A stretch of DNA of 39,877 bases, taken from NCBI GenBank assembly GCA_945869365.1, contig CAMBOW010000007.1, positions 1-39,877 on the forward strand, given 5' to 3'. Made by a program: the position numbers and the translations under genes. Every line of letters starts with the position of its first letter. The first letter of the stretch is position 1. Under the pieces are notes generated by a model. The model was given only the letters and a program-made list of their open reading frames with translations, did no database searches and was not told the origin of the DNA. Below are positions 16,801-22,925 of the stretch, piece by piece. Source of the DNA: Flavobacterium psychrophilum. GTDB lineage: Bacteria; Bacteroidota; Bacteroidia; Flavobacteriales; Flavobacteriaceae.

Positions 16801-17422
16801 ATCTAACAGTTGAACCAGCAAGTGTATTTGGCAAAGTAACGGTAGCTAAAGTATAATTAGAACCTGATCCATTAGTGTAGGTTGGTTGAATCCAACGTTG
16901 AATCGCATCAGTTATTGTAGTTGCATTAGAAATAGGAGAATTTACAACAGGTGTTACACTGTTTGCTGAAGTGTAAACTAACAACCTGTCCCATCCTGAT
17001 TCACCTCTAGATTTCCAATAAAATGTAAGAGAAATGCTAGTTGCACCACAAGGTATAGTGACATCTCTGTACATGTGTGCAGTTCTTGCATTCGGACTAT
17101 TTGTGTAACCGTATGTTGTACCAGTGGAAGCGATGTAAGCCCCTCTTGAACCAGCATGAGCAGTAGCTCCCGATCCACAAACCCAAAAATTGCTAGAAGG
17201 ATTTACAGCAGTCCATCCATTCGCGGCAAATGTTGTACCTGTTTCAAATCCACCATCTCCAGTTGGCGAGAGCAAAGTTGTCTGCCCCATACTCTCCCCC
17301 ACTCCCACGAGCAAGAAAAACAAGGCGCTAAGCAATGTGGTTTGTAAAAATTTTGGGGTACAAGACAACGTGAAATTTCTAGTTGTTTTTGTGCTTGCGG
17401 TGGTAGGTAGTTTTGTGATCAT
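7871..17422 (-). CDS. Giant multidomain T9SS-secreted adhesin-like protein
   Basis: 3183 aa in one uninterrupted frame, rich in Thr, Ser, Ala and Asn. A signal peptide is at about 1-46 (core LLSALFFLLVGVG). Next is a jelly-roll/MAM-like domain at about 48-235 (DVTIPCGATSISLTFYW). An FN3-like domain covers 239-334 and Ig-like modules follow. A nidogen-like domain is at about 845-1045 (FFGENYDRLNIGTNGIVHFG). A lectin-like domain at about 1420-1622 is spliced into an Ig-like module. Four tandem Ig domains with paired Cys are at about 1744-2091. An autotransporter-like stretch starts near 2345, and a flavobacterial pre-sorting module covers about 2455-2798. Three repeats of 80-90 aa lie at about 2810-3081. 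The T9SS type A sorting domain covers 3107-3183 (YPNPFAST... YDLQGRLI... YPSGDYLLVV). It is probably exported by the Gld/Spr machine and surface-attached or released. The ligand is unknown. Confidence 0.9.
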   Translation of the reverse strand: MITKLPTTASTKTTRNFTLSCTPKFLQTTLLSALFFLLVGVGESMGQTTLLSPTGDGGFETGTTFAANGWTAVNPSSNFWVCGSGATAHAGSRGAYIASTGTTYGYTNSPNARTAHMYRDVTIPCGATSISLTFYWKSRGESGWDRLLVYTSANSVTPVVNSPISNATTITDAIQRWIQPTYTNGSGSNYTLATVTLPNTLAGSTVRLWFTWQNDTSTGTSPGAAVDNIGLTYVAASLAVCPTLSSPANAATGQSLTPTLSWTAGTNTSSYDVYLSTSQTDVNNQAAGARVSTGQAGLTYASGSLSASTTYYWRVVPKNSCGTAATGCTTRSFTTGAPSPTISQSGTLSAFSACANVASAQQSFSVSGIYLSGNLVVTAPTGFSVSTTSGSGWASSVSLTPSSETVSSTTIYVRMNALASSPTAANVVCSSTSATSVNVAASGSVIAAPTVNAGSDFNLCSGQTIAMNGSTNATSSSGSASSGTVTASGTDNTNPTGTYTFSGLPAGAVINGITVNITSAGGANCPAWYSVTTRLNGVQQGVAGCAASTIYTNLNGQAANGLVVAVRGQDNDAWGDAMTITYTVSLSYYVGVSPNPIYAWSPATALSATNVLTPDCSATSTTTYTLTVTGTNGCSSSDQVLVTLAGTAPSTPTVAVSGSSTINVGGTTTLTSTAGASTLWYTAATGGSSVGSGSPFTTAVQCTPGTITYYAEDNNGSCGSARAAVSFTVRPMLASNPSNALICSTGGSVTLNTQLTGATGITWSPNTNLSIASGSTTVASPTATTVYTINATVAGCGAVSGTQSVGVIDAVAFTPTSTPTAVCAGNPAVLASNLSSSGFTYATTTYSYSTAPVDAKLLIDNGAAVTANPYTSTNLSYPLFDDAGWGNIPIPFAYNFFGENYDRLNIGTNGIVHFGTYSESIINDFIFTSLPNAAEPLNIIAVAANDNDLTGAGNGTLRYWTEGIAPTRRFVVEWSGANQQGSSGARKTTAQVKLFETTGNVEVHVSSSTSTNTKVVGLQNNDNPPIGAQAFSGTTTMSNQAWKFVPGANYSFQWATAGSNVSGATSTGYTTPNLSTSGTVTYSVAATNPNTQCTTTKSVDITVNALPAAPNSTGDVTACSTAGSQSLTVTAGAGETADWFAASTGGTVLASGDNVLSYSTATAGTYYAAAQNTTTGCSSASRTGVTLNVNSSPAAPTVTTPVSYCQGATATALTATATGANTLNWYSAAPNYPAVTGATALGSAPTPSTSSPGTTNYYVSQSSSSNSCESNLALVAVTVYATPSTPVASNPSAYCLNDPASALTATATAGNTLYWYTVPTGGTGTATAPTPSTSVAGSTNYYVANRDDTSSCEGSRTTVTVTVNPSIIASVSNSASSTSACGGGAITFTATPTNGGTPTYQWYLNNNPVGSNSATYTTNQASDNAGNYSGTWNNGSNQGSGMQAWSFSVGTSTGQFIGNPSNDGNGTAGIGSTAHGLYATGSAYINTTRSLSTPMQIGDELRFYWIFNWDANGGSKGFDLRTGGSTIFNVNNGGSATITVTGGATADGGYGTTPMYVKITRTSSSQYTFSMTRRSDGSTYTTTFNNASALDAVSFYIGGQNDGSAQRNLYFNGIELRPPSSNDEIYVAMTPTAQTCLTSTSATNSNTVTLTSSASTPTVSIQSSASTAFCPGTSVTFSVNSSANMGGSPSYQWNLNGTPINGATNATLVSTSLVNNDQVTLTMTSSLSGSCLTQSSATSSAITSTVSSATAISTQPAAAAACLGGSQSFTVSATGTGTLTYQWKKNGSNVTGNATATSSTLTLSGIAAGDAANYTVDVTGTCGTVSSNTAALSINSVTAISAQPSAVTQCAGTTANFSVTASGQGTLTYQWRKDGSALSGETNATLAVTNINSANAGQYSVIVSGGCGNVTSSNALLTINSATVISTQPAASTLCAGNTANFSVTASGTGTLAYQWKKDGSNVGTNSSTLSITNAQAANAGTYTVDVTATCGTVTSSNAVLVVNPLTTITTQPVATLGCQGQASTFTVVAAGTTPLTYQWKFGGINISGATAASYTISNATAENDGAYFVTVTGGCGAAVNSNTVVLDVSPNSVGGTIAGSATVCSGTNSTTLTLSGHTGTVTKWQSSTSSTFASNVTDIDNTTTSLTASNLTTTTYYRAVVTSGSCSAANSATATVTVNSLPTAEISAGSATTFCSGGSVVLTASAGSSYVWKKDGVAISLATAQTYTAATSGAYTVTVTNSNSCSATSAATTVTVNALPGSATSSNVTLCGTGSVTLTATDPGAGYTINWFNAAQDTQLATASLTYTTPSISTTTTYYAEMENTTTGCKSENRTAVQAIVNVTNTFTDTSGDHKWSTAANWSCGALPTATTNVVIPTAKIVNIDGAAAVANTVVLEGTANVTVTTNDSMSVTNKVTVASGASFTVQNNASLLQTNNVANEGNIIVQKSTPSNRLLKRNDAVLWSSPVVQNLQAISTGTPDAYFMEHNPQANSWSAVSNPASANFTKGKGFLVRTPSTFPTTATQQWSVNFTGVPNNGDVTISAGSTGSTEKYLLVGNPYPSAISIAAFRTANPNITGVFYFYRKPNGVTSISGYGTLAANGQFSTNDADNLVGALTPGDVIASGQGFFVAMKSDNNNGEVYFTNAMRVANDHGHFNRVNTNLDSYKLIVKTPVGGNSQMIMNYDSETTNGYDVGYDAVAFTDGTTDFSSIMANEKYRIQSKGEYNAADVIPVQFKTGVSGEHRIKLQDAQGVFAADQMVIIKDNLTGVQHNLTANGDYVFTATGGTFTNRFEVIYQQAYYTALQANSCGATIANMNSLVYADLVNGATGYRFKVVNNTTAAVQTIDRPQHWFAFNMLSAYDYNTPYTISVQVQKDGVWTGYYGATCTVNSPNIAATGVMQINPSQCGMTLPTIGTVIATTPVAGATGYKFRITNTTANAMGTNFVQEITRTNHWFTLAMLSRYNYGSSYAIEVAVKTTGGYTAYGNACTVYAPAVPTLASCGQTVATATTLVRTTATNLATQYRFQVTRIATQETITFDTANYWFSFRVNVPGYAAGEQYGVRVAVMTAGAWSPYGDACDITAPIATARTTEEAAPSEANLFKPVAYPNPFASTFGISLATPSADVVHVMVYDLQGRLIEKQNVFVSQLDSLQIGTNYPSGDYLLVVAQGANIKSSHIHKD

Positions 17423-17452
17423 AACGGCTACTTTTTGGGTTGGTTTTGGGTT

Positions 17453-17476
17453 AAAAAAACACCCTTTGTGGGGTGC
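17453..17476 (-). other. Terminator-like hairpin in the adhesin leader
   Basis: Minus-strand stem CACCC / GGGTG with a six-base loop followed by seven U, 31-54 bp before the ATG of the giant gene. The stem is short (5 bp). It could be a weak attenuator or chance. A similar hairpin beginning TTGCACCCCA precedes alaS (22926-22953). Confidence 0.35.
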
Positions 17477-17996
17477 AATTGCATGCTTAATTAATGTTTC
17501 AATAAACGAACGTACTAATTAAATTATGATAACAATTATTTAACGCTATAAAATCGATGTAGAATACAAAAAACTCGATAAAGTGCAGAAATATTCTGTT
17601 GGCTACTTTGCGTATTTTTCATCTATTTGGTTAAATAAATTTATTATTCTAATTATTTTAGGAGGTAAACATAAAAATGGATGTAATATTATGCAAGCAT
17701 TTTGTCGGTAAAAGTCATAAATAATCGATTAAATGCATTTATTTATACGATAAATACTATTTTACTTACAATTTATTATCGATAAACTACATGCCTACAA
17801 ATTAAACAATATGTGTAATTATTAGGGAAAATATAAAAGTCAATATGCGTAGATAATGCTTGTTATTTAACGATAATAAACAATCTTTCAGCTAATAGAT
17901 GACAACAATCACCTGTTATTAGTATACTTCTCCCCATTGCTTCGCCTGTTCTTGCCAAATTTTCGGTACTCGGGTCGACTTTACGACTTAAAAAAA
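17477..17996. other. AT-rich gap upstream of the adhesin gene
   Basis: No ORF of note. Very AT-rich to about 17900, with several ATCGAT words. A TTAGTATAC word occurs at about 17920. Apart from the shared block at 17716-17746 I see no recognisable feature. Confidence 0.5.
17716..17746 (-). promoter_or_regulatory. Promoter-like block shared with the LRR gene
   Basis: A 31-bp block identical at 26 positions to 31243-31273 upstream of the leucine-rich-repeat gene, in the same orientation relative to its gene. It contains the palindromes AAATGCATTT and AATCGATT. In the LRR copy it ends in a perfect -7 box (TATATTTG); here the matching bases are TATTTATG. If it is the promoter, the adhesin mRNA has a leader of nearly 300 nt. 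Confidence 0.45.
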
Positions 17997-18179
17997 GCCA
18001 CGAATTAAGGAATGTTAATTTGTCCCGAAGCCTCGGGATTGAAGATTAGTTAATTTGGGAATTCTTCAGATTGTGTTGATTTTTTAAATTTTAAAAATCT
18101 GTGTTGAGAAATTTTTGTTTCCGAAGTTTGGAATTTGGAATTTCTGTATTGTAATTTCTAGAATTCGTGCTTTCGTGGC
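17997..18179. mobile_element. GCCACGAAT-ended element A (183 bp)
   Basis: Bounded by GCCACGAATTAAGGAAT and GAATTCGTGCTTTCGTGGC, imperfect inverted ends of the type seen in elements B and C. The interior includes the palindromic word TCCCGAAGCCTCGGGA (18023-18038 region) and is otherwise AT-rich and non-coding. It may be a diverged or composite copy. Confidence 0.5.
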
Positions 18180-18232
18180 TAAGAGCTAAAAGCTATCAGC
18201 TGACAGCTATCAGCAAACGGCTGTTCTTAGTA
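18177..18232. repeat. Heptad word-array E, copy 1
   Basis: Units GGCTAAG, AGCTAAA, AGCTATC, AGCTGAC, AGCTATC, AGCAAAC, GGCTGTT, CTTAGTA in perfect 7-bp register. It starts at the end of element A. Near-identical copies lie at 18769-18824 and 18954-19002. Confidence 0.85.
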
Positions 18233-18244
18233 TACTTTGCAAAA

Positions 18245-18262
18245 CTCCCCTCTTGAGAGGGG
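18245..18262. repeat. Palindromic word CCCCTCTTGAGAGGGG
   Basis: Seven-base arms CCCCTCT/AGAGGGG around TG, followed by CTGGGGGTG. It can form a strong small hairpin. Similar strings occur between genes in many Bacteroidetes, from memory. Confidence 0.5.
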
Positions 18263-18277
18263 CTGGGGGTGTGTATT

Positions 18278-18340
18278 TGGGTGGTAGGTTTTGGGTGGTA
18301 GGCTTTGGGTGGTAGGTTTTGGGTGGTAGGTTGTAGGTTG
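18278..18340. repeat. Heptad array TGGGTGG/TAGGTTT, 9 units
   Basis: Alternating 7-bp units TGGGTGG and TAGGTTT/TAGGCTT, ending with two TAGGTTG units. Register is exact throughout. Same unit family as the paaA-paaB and paaB-paaC arrays. Confidence 0.85.
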
Positions 18341-18342
18341 TT

Positions 18343-18398
18343 TTCTTAGAACAGTCTCTTATCTCTCATCTTTTAGTCTTTTCGTCTTTTGGTTAGGG
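18343..18398. repeat. 56-bp direct repeat, copy 1
   Basis: Starts TTCTTAGAACAGTCTC and ends GGTTAGGG. The copy at 18445-18500 matches at 54 of 56 positions by eye. Between them is another TGGTAGG/CTTTGGG heptad run (18391-18439). Confidence 0.8.
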
Positions 18399-18439
18399 TT
18401 TAGGTGGTAGGCTTTGGGTGGTAGGCTTTGGGTCGTAGG
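18391..18439. repeat. Heptad array TGGTAGG/CTTTGGG, 7 units
   Basis: GGTTAGG, GTTTAGG, TGGTAGG, CTTTGGG, TGGTAGG, CTTTGGG, TCGTAGG in exact register. Confidence 0.8.
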
Positions 18440-18444
18440 TTGCG

Positions 18445-18500
18445 TTCTTAGAACAGTCTCTTATCTCTCATCTTTTAGTCTATTTGTCTTTTGGTTAGGG
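18445..18500. repeat. 56-bp direct repeat, copy 2
   Basis: Second copy of 18343-18398, two mismatches, offset 102 bp. Confidence 0.8.
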
Positions 18501-18541
18501 GTAAGAGGTTAGGGTATAGGGTTTAGGGTTTAGGTGGTGGG
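18493..18541. repeat. Heptad array GTTTAGG, 6-7 units
   Basis: GGTTAGG, GGTAAGA, GGTTAGG, GTATAGG, GTTTAGG, GTTTAGG, TGGTGGG. Confidence 0.75.
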
Positions 18542-18574
18542 TTGGAGGGAAAAAGTATACTAAGAACTTTTGGG

Positions 18575-18602
18575 GAGTTATGAGTTATGAGTTATGAGTT
18601 TT
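18575..18602. repeat. Heptad array GAGTTAT x3.5
   Basis: Three perfect GAGTTAT units and GAGTTTT. It is the reverse complement of the AACTCAT unit at 11-49. Confidence 0.85.
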
Positions 18603-18613
18603 TTCCTGGGGCT

Positions 18614-18656
18614 GACTTTACGACTTTGAACTTTACGACTTTGGACTTTATGACTT
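18614..18656. repeat. GACTTTA/GACTTTG array, mixed 7/8-bp period
   Basis: Units of 8, 8, 7, 7 and 8 bp built on GACTTT. The same word forms the paaI array at 116-139. Confidence 0.75.
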
Positions 18657-18664
18657 AAAATAAA

Positions 18665-18771
18665 GCCACGAATTCACGAATGGTATTCGCATATTGATTT
18701 CATTCGAATGATCATCTTTGATGATCGAATTCGGCGAGCTTAATTAAAAATTAAATTCGTGCATTCGTGGC
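18665..18771. mobile_element. GCCACGAAT-ended element B (107 bp)
   Basis: Ends GCCACGAATTCACGAAT and ATTCGTGCATTCGTGGC (inverted, one mismatch within 17 bp). An internal 35-bp segment (18698-18732) matches the reverse complement of 20160-20194 in element C at about 30 positions. Same length as element C. Non-coding. Confidence 0.7.
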
Positions 18772-18824
18772 TAAGAGCTAAAAGCTATCAGCTAACAGCT
18801 ATCAGCAAACGGCTGTTCTTAGTA
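18769..18824. repeat. Heptad word-array E, copy 2
   Basis: Same eight-unit array as 18177-18232 with one base change, again starting at the end of a GCCACGAAT element. Confidence 0.85.
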
Positions 18825-18832
18825 AATGAGTA

Positions 18833-18868
18833 GACTTTATGACTTTACGACTTTATGACTTTACGACT
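18833..18868. repeat. Octamer array GACTTTAT/GACTTTAC
   Basis: Four 8-bp units, GACTTTAT and GACTTTAC alternating. It is one of the few arrays whose period is 8 rather than 7. Confidence 0.8.
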
Positions 18869-18931
18869 GAACAAGATTGCTTCGTCGTTCTTCCTCGCAA
18901 TGACGTTCTTAGTATACATAAAAAAACCTTC

Positions 18932-19002
18932 CAACTTCCCACTTCCCACTTCAAGCTAAAAGCTATCAGCTGACAGCTATCAGCAAACAGCTGTTCTTAG
19001 TA
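18932..19002. repeat. Heptad arrays CCACTTC and word-array E copy 3
   Basis: CAACTTC, CCACTTC, CCACTTC at 18932-18952. These pass without a break in the 7-bp register into AGCTAAA, AGCTATC, AGCTGAC, AGCTATC, AGCAAAC, AGCTGTT, CTTAGTA (18954-19002). Confidence 0.85.
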
Positions 19003-19014
19003 TACTTTGCATAT

Positions 19015-19049
19015 CAAAAATCAAAAATCAACAATCGCTAATCAAATCC
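19015..19049. repeat. Heptad array CAAAAAT over the GSCFA stop codon
   Basis: CAAAAAT, CAAAAAT, CAACAAT, CGCTAAT, CAAATCC. The last units cover the stop codon (19042-19044) and final codons of the GSCFA gene. Confidence 0.7.
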
Positions 19050-19980
19050 TAACACCCTTCTCCAGCAAATCTCGCTCTTTTTTCTCCAACTTTTCTAAGA
19101 AAATCGCATGCTCCTCCGTATCCGGATTAAACGGCCGATGTTGCCTGCTTTTTTGTACGGCTTCCACCTCGGCAATGAGTGTTTGGGTTTCGGGCGTGGT
19201 GGTCACGCTGAGCCATTTTTCCCAAATGTAGCGAATAGCCAAGGGGCTGGGATGCAAAAGATCATCGGCATAAAAGCGGTAATCGCGCAATTCGTCGAGC
19301 AGGAGTTCATAGGCCGGGAAGTAATAGGCCTTATGCGTTTCGAGCAGCTGGTGCAAGGCCACCAGTAAATGGGATTTGCTGCGTTGGTTTTCGACCAAAC
19401 CGTCTTTGCTGTGGCGCACGGGTGAAATTGTAAACACCAGCTGCACATTGGGATTCACAGCATGAATTGTTGAAATAAGTTGTTGCAAAGCGGCTTGAAT
19501 CTCGGCTAACGAAAGCAGTTCTTTGGCAAACGCACTTTGCGGAATTTTATGGCAGTTGGCCACTACCCGATCGCTTGCAATATGCCGGTACACCCAAGCG
19601 GTTCCGAGGGTGAATCCGATGTGCGTGGCTAGTTGCAATTGGGTTTTGAGTAATTGTTGTTTGGCGTTGAGATCGGCCAGCATCGCCTCAGGATCGGGAT
19701 TACTGCAATCAGAATGCAGTTCGAAGCAATGCCATAAATTGTTGTGAAAAATTAAATCAGCATAGGTATAGACTTTGTCATGTAGTGCCCGATCCACCAA
19801 TTGCTGCAAAGCCAAGGGCTGAAACAAAATACCAAACGGATTGGTACTTTGCGTGAACCCCAACTCTGCAAATTGGCGGCCCATATTGTCGGCAAAACAG
19901 GAACCCAACCACAGCAAACGCGACTGGTAATCGATTTTTTTATCCAAGGGCTGTAACGCGACAGGAGTACTGAGTTTCAT
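19042..19980 (-). CDS. GSCFA-domain protein
   Basis: 312 aa from the start chosen here (MKLSTPVALQPLDKKIDYQSR). The domain name motif is present as LLWLGSCFADNMGRQFAELGF. YYFPAYELLLDELRDYRFYADDLLHPSPLAIRYIWEKW is the typical C-terminal part, including the DDLLHPS segment that ends in a His. GSCFA proteins are SGNH-hydrolase-like and of uncertain substrate. The longer frame back to 20115 is rejected: its first 45 residues translate TCCCGAAGCTTCGGGA and GCCACGAATTC repeat DNA (two WSRSFGI copies). A start at 19995 (MQIDQMK) is possible. The gene follows alaS on the same strand, separated by repeats. Confidence 0.85.
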   Translation of the reverse strand: MKLSTPVALQPLDKKIDYQSRLLWLGSCFADNMGRQFAELGFTQSTNPFGILFQPLALQQLVDRALHDKVYTYADLIFHNNLWHCFELHSDCSNPDPEAMLADLNAKQQLLKTQLQLATHIGFTLGTAWVYRHIASDRVVANCHKIPQSAFAKELLSLAEIQAALQQLISTIHAVNPNVQLVFTISPVRHSKDGLVENQRSKSHLLVALHQLLETHKAYYFPAYELLLDELRDYRFYADDLLHPSPLAIRYIWEKWLSVTTTPETQTLIAEVEAVQKSRQHRPFNPDTEEHAIFLEKLEKKERDLLEKGVRI

Positions 19981-20021
19981 TTGATCTATTTGCATCAAAA
20001 ATAGGGAAAATAGAGTTGTGC

Positions 20022-20095
20022 CACGAATGCACAAATATTTTATCCCGAAACTTCGGGACCAATATTGAATCCCGAAGCTTCGGGACCAATCCGTG
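20022..20095. repeat. Tandem palindromic words TCCCGAAGCTTCGGGA
   Basis: GCCACGAATGCAC-like word at about 20022. Two tandem copies follow of a unit of about 27 bp whose core is TCCCGAAACTTCGGGACCAAT / TCCCGAAGCTTCGGGACCAA. A third, isolated core (TCCCGAAGCCTCGGGA) lies inside element A. Each core is a hairpin-forming palindrome. Confidence 0.7.
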
Positions 20096-20110
20096 TTCAA
20101 AAAAATGTGA

Positions 20111-20217
20111 GCCACGAATTCACGAATATCTTTTGGTGTTTATCCAGAAATCGTTGAAAGAATTCGCACATCGAAGATGATAATTCGAATCAAAAAAATA
20201 ATTCGTGCATTCGTGGC
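20111..20217. mobile_element. GCCACGAAT-ended element C (107 bp)
   Basis: Same 17-bp ends as element B in the same relative order, same length, but with its homologous core (20160-20194) inverted relative to B. It lies between alaS and the GSCFA gene. Confidence 0.7.
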
Positions 20218-20245
20218 CAAATCTTTCAATCCTTCAATCTTCAAA

Positions 20246-22876
20246 TTACATCAAAAACTCCCCCGCTTTCTCCAAAGCCGCTGCTATTCCACTCGCGTCT
20301 TTCCCGCCTGCGGTTGCAAAAAACGGTTGTCCGCCTCCTCCACCTTGGATGAATTTCCCCAATTCGCGCACCACTTGGCCCGCATTGAGGTTTTTCTCGG
20401 CCACCAATTCTTTCGAAATGTAGCAGCTGAGCATGGGTTTTTCGTCTTGTACTGTTGCGAGTACCAAAAACAAATTGGTTTTGTTGGCGCCCAATTCGTA
20501 AGCCAAATCTTTGGCGCCTTCGGCCGATAAATCTACCGTAGTGGCCAAAAATTGTATGCCGTTGCGCTCCTGTAATTTGCTGGCCAAATCGCCAACTAGT
20601 CCTTTAGCTCTTTCTTTCAAGAGTTGCTCCAACTGCTTTTGCATTTTGGTGTTTTCGTCTTGCAATTGTTGCACGGCTTTTACCGGATCTTGTGCGTTTT
20701 TAAGTACGGCATTGATCTCTTTGAGCATATCGGTTTTGGCCATAAAATAATCTTTCACCGCCGCCGAAGTAATGGCTTCGATTCGGCGAATTCCTGCCGC
20801 AACAGCGCCTTCGCTCACGATTTTAAAGTGCCATATATCCGACGTATTCCTCACGTGAATTCCGCCACACAATTCCATGCTCTCGCCAAATTTGATGGCA
20901 CGCACGGTTTCGCCGTATTTTTCGCCAAACAAGGCCATCGCACCTTCAGACACTGCTTGTTGAAACGGAATATTTCTGCGCTCTACTAAAGGCAATTGTT
21001 CGTGGATACGGGCATTCACAAAATCTTCTACGGCCTGTAACTCATCCGAAGTTAATTTGGCATAATGCGAAAAGTCAAAACGCAAATAATCGGGATTCAC
21101 CAACGAGCCTTTTTGTTCTACGTGGGTTCCCAAAATACTGCGCAAGGCTTGGTGCATCAAATGCGTCGCCGAGTGATTGGAAGCCGAACGTCTGCGTTGA
21201 CTCACATCCACAAACGCGCGAAACGTTTCGTGCAAATTATGGGGTAATTCTCTCGTATAATGTACAATCAAATTATTTTCTTTTTTGGTGTCAATTACGT
21301 AAACCGCATCTCCATTGGCCAACTCAAATGAACCTTTGTCGCCTACCTGTCCTCCGCCTTCTGGATAATAAGGAGTGGTATTTAAAACGATTTGAAAAAC
21401 GGTTCCTTCTTTGACACTTTCCACTTTGCGGTAACGTAAAATGTGCACGTCGGCTTCGGTGTGGTCATATCCAATAAATGGTTCGGCACTGTCTTCTGAG
21501 ACCATAATCCAATCGCCTGCTTTTACTTGGGATGCCGCTCTAGAACGGGCTTTTTGTTTTTGTAATTCTTCTTCAAAACCGGCTTCGTCGAGTTGCAATC
21601 CGCGTTCGCGTACAATCAAACTCGTCAAATCGATCGGGAATCCATAGGTGTCAAATAGTTCAAAGGCTTTGGCGCCATCTAACGTTTGATTTTCGGCATT
21701 GGCGATGAGTGTATCCAACAATACCAAACCTTGGTCTAGGGTGCGCAAGAATGATTTTTCTTCTTCCCAAATTACATTGGTGCACAATACTTTTTGGGAA
21801 CTGATCTCTGGAAACGAAAAGCCCATTTGCGCGCTCAGCGTTTCAACCAACTTATAAATAAAGGGCTCTTTGGTATTCAAAAAGGTAAAACCGTAACGGA
21901 TGGCACGTCGCAAAATACGGCGAATCACATAGCCGGCTCCGGTATTGGAAGGCAATTGTCCGTCAGCAATGGCAAAAGCTACCGCACGCACGTGATCGGC
22001 TATCACGCGAATGGCAATGTTTATTTTTTCGGCCTCGGCATTCGGGGCTTTAATGGTATAGGTACTTCCAGTAATGGTTTCTATTTCGCGAATAAGCGGA
22101 CTAAAGACATCCGTGTCGTAATTGGATTGTACGCCCTGCAATACCATACACAAACGCTCAAATCCCATACCGGTATCCACGTGTTGGGCCGGTAATTTCT
22201 CGAGAGACCCATCGGCTTTGCGGTTAAATTCCATGAACACATTGTTCCAAATCTCTACCACATGCGGATGGTCGCTGTTGACCAAATCTTTCCCGGGAAT
22301 CAAGGCTTTTTCTTCAGCCGAACGAATATCGACGTGTATTTCGGAGCAAGGTCCACAAGGTCCTTGGTCGCCCATTTCCCAAAAATTATCTTTTTTGTTT
22401 CCTAATAAAATGCGGTCTTCGGCTATGAGTGTTTTCCAAATGTCATAGGCTTCTTGGTCAAAGGGCACATTTTCTTCTTTGCTACCTTCAAACACCGTAA
22501 CATATAAAATCGATTGGTCTATTTTGTATACTTCGGTAAGCAATTCCCAAGCCCAATGAATGGCTTCTTTTTTAAAATAATCGCCAAAACTCCAGTTCCC
22601 CAACATCTCAAACATGGTGTGGTGATAGGTATCAATCCCCACTTCTTCCAAATCGTTGTGTTTGCCAGAAACACGTAAGCATTTTTGGGTATCAGTAATG
22701 CGGTTGCTTTTGGGTGTGGCATTTCCTAGAAAATATTCTTTAAACTGCGCCATGCCCGAGTTATTAAACATCAGGGTGGGATCGTCTTTGAGCACGATGG
22801 GCGCCGAAGGCACAATCAAATGGCCTTTGGATTGAAAAAATTCTAAAAATAGCTTTCTGATTTCTTGTGATTTCAT
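20246..22876 (-). CDS. alaS: Alanyl-tRNA synthetase
   Basis: 876 aa from [19 protein letters not shown], the same length as E. coli AlaS. It charges tRNA-Ala in the cytoplasm. The class II core has [31 protein letters not shown] and [20 protein letters not shown]. The editing domain has H-S-A-T-H ([10 protein letters not shown]) and C-G-G-I-H-V, so all four editing metal ligands are present. The C-terminus is a DHHA1-like oligomerisation domain ending [17 protein letters not shown] 15-residue upstream extension (from 22921, [15 protein letters not shown]) is open but atypical, so I place the start at 22876. It is divergent from the M23 gene. Confidence 0.97.
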   Translation of the reverse strand: MKSQEIRKLFLEFFQSKGHLIVPSAPIVLKDDPTLMFNNSGMAQFKEYFLGNATPKSNRITDTQKCLRVSGKHNDLEEVGIDTYHHTMFEMLGNWSFGDYFKKEAIHWAWELLTEVYKIDQSILYVTVFEGSKEENVPFDQEAYDIWKTLIAEDRILLGNKKDNFWEMGDQGPCGPCSEIHVDIRSAEEKALIPGKDLVNSDHPHVVEIWNNVFMEFNRKADGSLEKLPAQHVDTGMGFERLCMVLQGVQSNYDTDVFSPLIREIETITGSTYTIKAPNAEAEKINIAIRVIADHVRAVAFAIADGQLPSNTGAGYVIRRILRRAIRYGFTFLNTKEPFIYKLVETLSAQMGFSFPEISSQKVLCTNVIWEEEKSFLRTLDQGLVLLDTLIANAENQTLDGAKAFELFDTYGFPIDLTSLIVRERGLQLDEAGFEEELQKQKARSRAASQVKAGDWIMVSEDSAEPFIGYDHTEADVHILRYRKVESVKEGTVFQIVLNTTPYYPEGGGQVGDKGSFELANGDAVYVIDTKKENNLIVHYTRELPHNLHETFRAFVDVSQRRRSASNHSATHLMHQALRSILGTHVEQKGSLVNPDYLRFDFSHYAKLTSDELQAVEDFVNARIHEQLPLVERRNIPFQQAVSEGAMALFGEKYGETVRAIKFGESMELCGGIHVRNTSDIWHFKIVSEGAVAAGIRRIEAITSAAVKDYFMAKTDMLKEINAVLKNAQDPVKAVQQLQDENTKMQKQLEQLLKERAKGLVGDLASKLQERNGIQFLATTVDLSAEGAKDLAYELGANKTNLFLVLATVQDEKPMLSCYISKELVAEKNLNAGQVVRELGKFIQGGGGGQPFFATAGGKDASGIAAALEKAGEFLM

Positions 22877-22925
22877 GGGAGAAAAAATAGCGTGTGTATC
22901 TGGTTTGGCAATGGGAATCAACTTA

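Noticed and set aside
7871..17422. Many opposite-strand and out-of-frame ORFs over the adhesin gene
   Set aside because: They are Cys- or Ser-rich shadow translations of a low-complexity Thr/Ser gene, without domains or start signals.
17423..17996. Riboswitch in the long adhesin leader
   Set aside because: I see no known aptamer core; only a weak hairpin and AT-rich sequence.
18343..18500. Insertion sequence
   Set aside because: The 56-bp direct repeats are only 102 bp apart, with heptad DNA between them and no transposase.
18177..19049. Possible CRISPR array
   Set aside because: Repeat units are 7-8 bp and directly adjacent. There are no spacers of constant length, no 24-40 bp repeats and no cas genes in the window.
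22877..22921. 15-residue N-terminal extension of AlaS
   Set aside because: AlaS proteins start at MKSQ-IRK; the extension is not family-like, and ATG 22876 gives the standard 876-aa length.
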